DNA of 37,825 nucleotides from UASB124 sp041662445 (lineage in GTDB: Bacteria; Babelota; Babeliae; Babelales; RVW-14): assembly GCA_041662445.1 (NCBI GenBank), contig JBAZSL010000015.1, positions 1 through 37,825 of the forward strand, read 5' to 3'. This document shows positions 32,460-37,825 of this stretch, piece after piece. The notes beneath the pieces were generated by a model. That model saw only the letters and a list, made by a program, of their open reading frames with translations. It did not search any database and was not told the DNA's origin. The translations under genes were made by a program, and so were the position numbers. The first letter of the stretch is position 1, and each line of letters begins with the position of its first letter.

Positions 32460-33482
32460 ATGGAAGCTACAATAAATGGATCGTCTCTTCGGATAATTGG
32501 ATTATTGCCATTGTTTCTTACCAACCTTGTATGTGTCTACACAAAAGTCGAGGAGCCTCTTTCATTCGGCAACTTTTGTAGTAATGAGTGCGCCCACGAC
32601 TTTCGAAGTGAATTTAAACCGGTTGTTTTAACTAACGGTGCGCCAACTTCCTGTTATTACAGCGCAGTTATGCAGAGTCTTCTTCAAAATGAAACTTTTT
32701 GTAATCTTATAGACGAAAATACGGGAAAAGGGAAAAATTGGGACGCTGTTTGGTTACTAAAAAACAAACGTAGAATCCCTACATATAAGCATACGCTGCT
32801 CAATTTAGTAGATACCGTATACGGAGGTTTTCGAGGTACAATGTTAAGCAACCCTCAGCAACCTCACATGCTTGCATCTCAAATACGCAATCCATATATT
32901 TTTCTCACAACTCTTTTGAATAATCTTTCCGGGGAAGTCGTTAAAAGATTTACCGCTACACCAATGGCTCTAACGGTAAATGGCGATTATTTATTTTTAG
33001 AAACCATTGTTGTGCCATTTATGAATGTATTTGTTATTAATATCTCCCCATTTATTATGAAAAATAATCCACAGATTCTTAAAGAAATAGTCGGCAACCA
33101 AACCATAACCGATTTTTGGAAAAAAGAAGTGGAAGATGTCTTTATGGGGTGTGAGGGAAAAAAACTTAACCGAGCCGACTATACATTGGTTTTGAACGGC
33201 ATAGTATTTCATCACAATCAACGTTCGCCACAAAAAAACAATACTCTTGGGCCAATCACACGCGGTGGCTCTCATGCTGGAGCTTTTGTAATGTATAAAA
33301 ACAATTGGTATTGGTCAGATAGAGGACAGATAATCAAGCTTGATAAAGCGATATCGCACGATATTGTCCTAGAACATATAATGAATAACACCTTATATGA
33401 TATATGCCCGGATCAGTATTTGTGGGGTAACGTTAACTTATCGGGCCATTGCATTTTGTTTTATCACATAAACGTAAAATAG
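32460..33482 (+). CDS. Ubiquitin-specific-protease-like (C19/UCH) protein
   Basis: 340 residues. A hydrophobic N-terminus (10-27) may be a signal or anchor. A USP-like Cys box reads LTNGAPTSCYYSAVMQSL (57-74) with Cys65 followed by Tyr as in the canonical GNTCY-x-NS-x-LQ. The His box GGSHAGAFVMYKNNWYWSD (269-287) matches the GHY-x-A-Y... W-Y-x-F-D pattern; His272 and Asp287 complete the triad. Expected function is removal of ubiquitin or a ubiquitin-like tag from host proteins. Similarity is by motifs and domain length; a papain-like protease without ubiquitin specificity is the alternative. GGGGAG just upstream of the start. Confidence 0.65.
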   Translation: MEATINGSSLRIIGLLPLFLTNLVCVYTKVEEPLSFGNFCSNECAHDFRSEFKPVVLTNGAPTSCYYSAVMQSLLQNETFCNLIDENTGKGKNWDAVWLLKNKRRIPTYKHTLLNLVDTVYGGFRGTMLSNPQQPHMLASQIRNPYIFLTTLLNNLSGEVVKRFTATPMALTVNGDYLFLETIVVPFMNVFVINISPFIMKNNPQILKEIVGNQTITDFWKKEVEDVFMGCEGKKLNRADYTLVLNGIVFHHNQRSPQKNNTLGPITRGGSHAGAFVMYKNNWYWSDRGQIIKLDKAISHDIVLEHIMNNTLYDICPDQYLWGNVNLSGHCILFYHINVK

Positions 33483-33500
33483 CTGCAATCAAAAGTGCTT

Positions 33501-33553
33501 CCTGGCCACCATCCTGCCCTCTGTGGCTACGAGCAAAGCGATGGCGAAGGTGG
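33501..33553. repeat. Palindromic intergenic repeat
   Basis: CCACCATC (33506-33513) and GATGGcgaaGGTGG (33540-33553) form an imperfect palindrome around CTGTGGCTACGAGCAAAGC. The GGCTACG/GGCGAA composition resembles the other GC-rich palindromes in this window. No T-run. Confidence 0.4.
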
Positions 33554-33611
33554 GAACTGTCGACTGGAGAAATATAAAACAAGAAATTATACTACTTCAA
33601 AAGCGCATAGA

Positions 33612-34280
33612 TTATTTCTCTAACAAAGCAATTATTTCCTGAACACGGTGTAGGTGCTCTCGAGCATAATCCAGAGCTGTTTTATTGAAACGGTTTTTGA
33701 ATCTTTTATCTGCTTTTACCTGCAAAAGATATTTGACTGTCTCCACTTGCCCCAGCCCCGCTGCCATTATAAGAGGAGTTACTATGTTGAAAATAGGATC
33801 AGGTGCGTTAACATCAGCGCCGGCATAAATAAGTTGTTCTACAGCTCCGAAGGATGTTTTTTGGTGTGGATACTGAATGGGCACCCTTCTGCTTATTGCG
33901 TACGTTAGCACCGGAATTATACGTACGTGAAGGTCAGGCTCGAGATGGATTCCGTCGTTGATGAAACTGTTTGGGTTAGCACCGGCTTGAAGAAGTTCAT
34001 TAAGAATATCGGAGGAAATATCTCTGCGAAAAGCATACCCAAGTACCGATGTTCCGCCGCGTAAAAATTCCCAATAATCCATAGCGTTTACGAGGGCACC
34101 TTCTCTAACCAACCTTTTGACCTCATCGACTTTACCATCTTGGCAAGCGTGCATGAGTGGCGTTACTTGTTCGCAAATGTGAAAGTTCTGAAAGGGTTTT
34201 ACAATTGGCGTTTGAATTGTTGAAGCATTACTGAATGTCATAATGAGTGGCAAAAAAAGTAAAACAATTTTGGTGTTCAT
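33612..34280 (-). CDS. Exported ankyrin-repeat protein
   Basis: 222 residues. Signal peptide MNTKIVLLFLPLIMTFSNAS. Ankyrin repeats with VTPLMHACQDGKVDEVKRLV (about 39-58), TSVLGYAFRR...ELLQAGANPNSF, an expanded middle and TPLIMAAGLGQVETVKYLLQ plus NKTALDYAREH at the end. One repeat has a long insertion (ISRRVPIQYPHQKTSF). GGAG six bases before the start. Role: protein binding, probably extracytoplasmic. Confidence 0.87.
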   Translation of the reverse strand: MNTKIVLLFLPLIMTFSNASTIQTPIVKPFQNFHICEQVTPLMHACQDGKVDEVKRLVREGALVNAMDYWEFLRGGTSVLGYAFRRDISSDILNELLQAGANPNSFINDGIHLEPDLHVRIIPVLTYAISRRVPIQYPHQKTSFGAVEQLIYAGADVNAPDPIFNIVTPLIMAAGLGQVETVKYLLQVKADKRFKNRFNKTALDYAREHLHRVQEIIALLEK

Positions 34281-34295
34281 AGATTCTCCTGCTTA

Positions 34296-34556
34296 TTATT
34301 TTATGGCAACGTAAGTCTTTACAAGCTCAGGATCCTTAGCATCATACCATTCAAAGTCATTGGCAAACGTTCGACCAAGCTTCTTATCCTGCCAGATTTC
34401 TGCCCACGTAGCTGAAACGTTAGCAGCACCATGTGATATAAAAACAGCATACTTTGATGCGGGAATTTCTTTGACTATCATACCCGTTGGCACGATATCA
34501 ACTTTGCTTACGGGGCATCTTATGATGAGCGAATAATGGCCGCTCGTTACAACCAC
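34296..34556 (-). pseudogene. GyrI-like effector-binding domain, N-terminally truncated
   Basis: The 86-residue frame has IPASKYAVFISHGAA and TWAEIWQDKK, then FEWYDAKD and a YVAIK end, the pattern of the C-terminal half of GyrI-like/BmrR-type small-molecule-binding domains (normally about 155 residues). In-frame stop TGA lies three codons upstream of the first possible start (GTG 34556), and no upstream part in that frame is intact. Probably a decayed gene. Confidence 0.7.
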
Positions 34557-34661
34557 CCGTATTCACCACAAAACTTCCCTTTTCGGATATCCTGCAAGGC
34601 CAAGACGTTCAACTCAAATGTGTTTTGGGGAAGATTATCAACCTCAAACCATATATTTGAT

Positions 34662-35174
34662 TTAGTTTTCAAGAAGGTTATTGATGATTTCTAAAACAAT
34701 TTCTGATCCAATTCTTCCGGGCAACCTTAAGATTGCTCCACGGGCAAGAGCTTGCGCAAGCTGCTTGTTAGACAATCCTCTGACACCATACAAATTGACT
34801 CCATGCAAATCGGCTGCAGCCAACAAATCAGTCTCAACTAAATGAGCCTGAAAAAAATTAGCACCAGTCAAAATTGCTCCATCAAAATTAACCCTGCGCA
34901 AGGTAGCTTGAGAAAAATTCACATTCGCCAAATTGGTGTACGGAAAGGTTACAAGAATCAATGTAGCCCGAGAAAAATTTGCGTCAGCAAAATCTACGCG
35001 AACAAAATTCCATTTCATTAAAGTAGTTCGCGAGAAGTTAGCACCATAGGATTTGTGCGTCGCTTCTCCTTGAACCGTCTTAGGTCCATCTTGCATACCA
35101 AACAACGTATGAATGCAACCGAAACCAAATCCAAGAGCAATTGTTAGAACGATGGGAGAGCGCAAACTATTCAT
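34662..35174 (-). CDS. Exported pentapeptide-repeat protein
   Basis: 170 residues; start 35174 follows AGGAG by five bases. N-terminus hydrophobic (MNSLRSPIVLTIALGFGFGC), a signal peptide or anchor. Repeats of A(N/D)(F/L)xx at about 44-130: ANFSRTTL, ANFSRATL, VNFSQATL, VNFDGAIL, ANFFQAHL, plus ADLHGVNLYGV, forming the start of a right-handed beta-helix. Family roles range from DNA mimicry to protein binding. The C-terminal 40 residues are helical and not repetitive. Confidence 0.85.
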   Translation of the reverse strand: MNSLRSPIVLTIALGFGFGCIHTLFGMQDGPKTVQGEATHKSYGANFSRTTLMKWNFVRVDFADANFSRATLILVTFPYTNLANVNFSQATLRRVNFDGAILTGANFFQAHLVETDLLAAADLHGVNLYGVRGLSNKQLAQALARGAILRLPGRIGSEIVLEIINNLLEN

Positions 35175-35403
35175 GAAACTCCTCTTAAATTTTGAAAGAA
35201 CATTGGGCAAAAATACACGCGCGAACTTAGGTTGAGATGTTACATGAAATCAATAACTTGTGCAAAAATCATTCTGTGAAACAGAAATGCTTTATTTGTT
35301 GCCCTGACCGCCAATCTGTCACGTCAAAGCATTGACGATAGCATAAGATTGTGCTCTACCGACGTGTAAAAAACTTTCGATTATTTTGTATTTGAATCGG
35401 TGG

Positions 35404-35781
35404 TCATTGAATTTCTTGTAGGCGTGCAAGGCAAGCTGTCTTGCATGGATGATTTAAAATATCGAGGATCTTATTGTATCTCGCATCTTTGTCTATCGCA
35501 TTATCCGCAATTTCATCTGGAGCAGGGGTAAAAAGTACGCATACACTTTGTCGATGTGCATTAACATTAACGCCCTGAGCGATAAGCTGCTTAACAGTAG
35601 CCTCATCATGGTTACATATTGCATCAAATAATTGTGTCTCTAGAGACGTTTTTGTGAGTTGATTCTGTTGCATTGCTTGAGGAATGCTTGCTTTTACTTG
35701 ATCTTGTCGCTTACTACAACCACACAAGACCGCACAACACATGAGATTGTATAAAAATATGCGAGTTTTAAAATTGCTCAT
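35404..35781 (-). CDS. Putative lipoprotein with one ankyrin-like repeat
   Basis: 125 residues, start 35781 with GGAG five bases upstream. The signal peptide ends in a lipobox, L-C-G-C (Cys22), so it should be lipidated and membrane-anchored. Residues 49-77 (ETQLFDAICNHDEATVKQLIAQGVNVNAHR) form one ankyrin repeat; the rest is not recognised. Stand-alone gene. Confidence 0.7.
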   Translation of the reverse strand: MSNFKTRIFLYNLMCCAVLCGCSKRQDQVKASIPQAMQQNQLTKTSLETQLFDAICNHDEATVKQLIAQGVNVNAHRQSVCVLFTPAPDEIADNAIDKDARYNKILDILNHPCKTACLARLQEIQ

Positions 35782-35821
35782 TATCACTCCAATACATCTA
35801 TTTTGAAGATGGTAGATTATA

Positions 35822-36838
35822 TCAGAGTGGGTTTATTACAACGTCTTTCAAGTATGGATTTTTAAAATCAGTTTTGTGCCCAGCTTTTGTCTTACCATCC
35901 GACACAAATCTGGCGGCAAGAGGTTTATCATATTTTTCCGCAAGCCCTTTGAGCAATGACAAAACTTCTACAACGCGTTCTTTTTCTTCAGTTATCCCAA
36001 TAGGATAGGTATCAATCCCAAGGCCAGAATGTAATGATAAAAATATATTGCGTTCAATTAAAAAATCGTTTTCTTCATAAGCTTCAGCCAACGCAAAATC
36101 CTCAACGCAGGGAAACATAATTCCACAAAGGCCAATGGGTTTAGGATTCTGAGTTTTTAAGAATTTTGTTATTTTGACGTAAAAATCGGTTGTTACAGTA
36201 AATGGAAAGCCCATAGGGAATAATTGATTTACAAAATGTATAAAACTACTATTTCCAGAAAAGAGCGGTGCCACCGATGAATCAATGCCGAGGAATTCTG
36301 GATCTGTTTTGAACATCTTATTAATTTCTTCCCAGCATGCACGCATCTTATTGAGCCACTCATCGACTGTTTCACAATCGTACGCTAAATCTGTCGATTG
36401 CAGCCCAATTGAAAAACCATCCTGATGATATGCTGCGGATGGAAAGAATGGGCTTGAGGGACGGTTTCTAAAAACATACGTAAAGTTAAATGTCTTTGCC
36501 GCATTTCGCTTTATGATCTCAAACAAAAGATCAATGTAGTAATCGTCAATTTTATCAGGGCCACAAAGTTCAACGTTAAACGAAACATTCTTTGCCTGTA
36601 AAAAATGTTCGAACTGGCTTTGTATCTGCTGTTTATCAAGCGTTCCCACGCTCAGCAATGTGCCATTCACATCAAGCGAATCTATTTCTTTAATTGAAAC
36701 TGGCGCACAGAGTCTTTTAGTTTGGACTTCATAGCCAGCAGCTCCAAGCTTTTGCTCGATAGCCTTAAGCTTCAGTGTGGTTTCTACGGCTGTTGGGTGC
36801 TTGGAAAAGTAACAGATAGATCTAATAATTTTATTCAC
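35822..36838 (-). CDS. DUF711 (UPF0210) family protein
   Basis: 338 residues. I choose GTG 36838, because AAGGAATAG lies just upstream and the protein then starts VNKIIRSICYFSKH, as DUF711 proteins do. Family features: VETTLKLKAIEQKLGAAGYEVQTKRL at the start and SIGLQSTDLAYD in the middle. Structures of this family resemble a (beta/alpha) fold near pyruvate-formate-lyase-like proteins; function unknown. The stop of the upstream pRiA4b-like gene (36840-36842) is one base from this start, so translation is likely coupled. Confidence 0.75.
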   Translation of the reverse strand: MNKIIRSICYFSKHPTAVETTLKLKAIEQKLGAAGYEVQTKRLCAPVSIKEIDSLDVNGTLLSVGTLDKQQIQSQFEHFLQAKNVSFNVELCGPDKIDDYYIDLLFEIIKRNAAKTFNFTYVFRNRPSSPFFPSAAYHQDGFSIGLQSTDLAYDCETVDEWLNKMRACWEEINKMFKTDPEFLGIDSSVAPLFSGNSSFIHFVNQLFPMGFPFTVTTDFYVKITKFLKTQNPKPIGLCGIMFPCVEDFALAEAYEENDFLIERNIFLSLHSGLGIDTYPIGITEEKERVVEVLSLLKGLAEKYDKPLAARFVSDGKTKAGHKTDFKNPYLKDVVINPL

Positions 36839-36839
36839 G

Positions 36840-37487
36840 CTATTCCTTGGACCTTGCTGTTTTTGCCTTAGGATCCAGTTGCCAAACCCTTCGAGCGGAA
36901 ACTTTTTTAGTGATGTTATAAGGATCAAGCGCTGCCTTCATTTCCTGGAGATTAAAGTGTTCAGGATCGAAATCCTCTCCATACCATTCACGTAACTCTT
37001 CGTATGAACGCCCTTTCTTACTTTTTAAACATTTTAACGCATCAGCATAGCCCCATACGCCACCAGAATCTTCGGGAGGGGCATTTCGTTTGCCGGCTAG
37101 GCAACAAACTCTTTTATCATTTGGTTGTTTGGGCACAATTGCTTCAACCTTGATCACAATTCCCCAATTATCGCCAAAATCATAGGTATATAAAAAAGTT
37201 TGTCCTTCTTTTTTTAGGTGATTTTTCAAAGGGACTCTGGTTGCATCAAAATATTTGTATGATCCAATAGGGTTGCGCTTAAAGTCCAGAAGGCTATCGT
37301 GATCACTCATTAGCTTTATATCATCGCCTAAATCAAAATCGTGTAAATGACAATTTTCCCAATTCATAAGTATTTGTATAACTGAATGCAAATCAGCAAA
37401 CGTAAATGAATCATCAATAAGAATCCGACGCCATATTGGTGGTTTGGTTCCATCTAAGACCATTTTTAGTTGCAATAAGTGTGTCAC
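36840..37487 (-). CDS. Plasmid pRiA4b ORF-3-like protein
   Basis: 215 residues. Typical family strings are LQLKMVLDGTKPPIWRRILI (5-24), a TFADLHSVIQILMNWENCHLHDF region, FLYTYDFGDNWG (98-109) and an EELREWYGEDFDPEHFN end. This family is known from plasmids and mobile elements; function unsettled. It is followed after one base by DUF711. No ribosome-binding site stronger than GGAAG-like sequence is seen. Confidence 0.88.
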   Translation of the reverse strand: MTHLLQLKMVLDGTKPPIWRRILIDDSFTFADLHSVIQILMNWENCHLHDFDLGDDIKLMSDHDSLLDFKRNPIGSYKYFDATRVPLKNHLKKEGQTFLYTYDFGDNWGIVIKVEAIVPKQPNDKRVCCLAGKRNAPPEDSGGVWGYADALKCLKSKKGRSYEELREWYGEDFDPEHFNLQEMKAALDPYNITKKVSARRVWQLDPKAKTARSKE

Positions 37488-37818
37488 ATTACTTCCTTCA
37501 AAAATGTTTTTGGCAAAGACTCAGACTTGTATGCTAAATATCAGATCCATTATTTTGAAAAGATAGACATATTTGGGTCTGTCGCCTTTGCAATTTTTGT
37601 TTCAATAAAATGTAAAATTTTGCGGGCACCGAGTAGTGCGGTTGCGACATCTTCTGGTGACGGCATCATCTCGTCATCAGGATAACGAAAGTAGGTGGCG
37701 TATGGATTTAACTCTCGCAGGACTTTGACCTAGCAAAGTTTTCATAGATTTCAATTGACAAACGCCCACACGATGTGTCTTCTTTTTGAAGACTAAATTT
37801 CAAAAAAAGGAGACTCTC
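37488..37818. other. Gene-poor stretch with a HEPN remnant
   Basis: 331 bases between the pRiA4b-like gene and the next plus-strand start. It holds the HEPN fragment (37550-37729), a TTGACA hexamer at 37755-37760 without a good -10, and the AAGGAG ribosome-binding site at 37807-37812. Nothing else could be identified. Confidence 0.5.
37550..37729 (-). pseudogene. C-terminal fragment of a HEPN-domain protein
   Basis: A frame without a start codon, 59 codons plus TAA at 37550-37552, contains ELNPYATYFRYPDDEMMPSP and EDVATALLGARKILHFIETK, the end of a HEPN domain (helices around xRYP). A TAG directly precedes the frame; another frame upstream (EIYENFAR) may be the continuation after a frameshift near 37720. 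No nucleotidyltransferase partner is present. A dead toxin or nucleotide-modifying gene is likely. Confidence 0.65.
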
Positions 37819-37825
37819 ATGCAGG
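37819..37825 (+). CDS. Start of an unknown gene, cut by the window end
   Basis: ATG at 37819-37821 follows AAGGAG (37807-37812) by six bases, a good ribosome-binding site. Only MQ is visible; the rest lies outside the window. Confidence 0.4.

Noticed and set aside
36840..36928. Longer DUF711 start at 36928
   Set aside because: It would overlap the pRiA4b-like gene by 89 bases and lacks an RBS; GTG 36838 has AAGGAA upstream and the family's usual N-terminus.

Overview
The window looks like part of the chromosome of a small, host-dependent, Gram-negative-type bacterium. The best guess is Candidatus Dependentiae (TM6/Babeliales) or a similar endosymbiont of protists. This is inferred from gene content: signal peptides on many ankyrin, Sel1, WD40 and pentapeptide-repeat proteins; eukaryote-like domains (RING-H2, a ubiquitin-specific-protease-like fold, macrodomains, a PPP-type phosphatase, a dual-specificity-type phosphatase); an outer-membrane-barrel-like protein; a salvage deoxynucleoside kinase; and many decayed gene fragments. 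No rRNA or tRNA gene was found and no species marker fixes the taxon.

Layout. 1-6300: WD40 protein fused at its 5' end to a dead AAA-ATPase-like gene, DEAD-box-type RNA helicase, VOC protein, two small membrane proteins, an M50-like membrane protease and a Sel1 protein, with short palindromic and direct repeats between them. 6400-11200: MazG-like pyrophosphohydrolase, polysaccharide deacetylase, exported GH1 glycosidase, a small exported protein ending in a CaaX-like box, a foldback/MITE-like element, an exported tyrosine/dual-specificity phosphatase, and an IS30 scar next to a fragment of a second CaaX-box gene. 11170-15720 (minus strand): alpha/beta hydrolase, exported PPP-like phosphatase, guanine/cytidine-deaminase-family enzyme coupled to a PARG-like macrodomain protein, and PspC. 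15870-20700: ankyrin-RING protein, two AAA/DUF4143 ATPases with palindromes at their 5' ends, an ankyrin protein and a small membrane protein. 20640-24580: deoxynucleoside kinase, a two-gene operon of a periplasmic binding protein plus a channel resembling pentameric ligand-gated ion channels, and RlmB-type rRNA methyltransferase. 24650-25005: an apparent stand-alone structured RNA with its own promoter and terminator. 25040-31650: ankyrin protein, small membrane protein, exported double-macrodomain protein, DUF378, a third DUF4143 ATPase with a perfect palindrome, a glycosyltransferase-like protein and an outer-membrane-like protein. 31790-37825: DUF5680, USP-like protease, ankyrin, GyrI remnant, pentapeptide protein, lipoprotein, DUF711 coupled to a pRiA4b ORF-3-like protein, a HEPN remnant, and the start of a further gene.

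How the genes may work together. Housekeeping genes are scattered between what reads as an arsenal of exported, host-directed proteins acting on ubiquitin (RING, USP-like), ADP-ribose (three macro-type domains in two proteins), phosphoprotein or phosphoinositide (PTP, PPP) and host membranes (CaaX-like tail). The most unusual candidate system is the binding-protein/ion-channel pair at 21457-23742, because no ABC permease or ATPase genes accompany the binding protein. Every function is a reading of sequence motifs; no database search was run.
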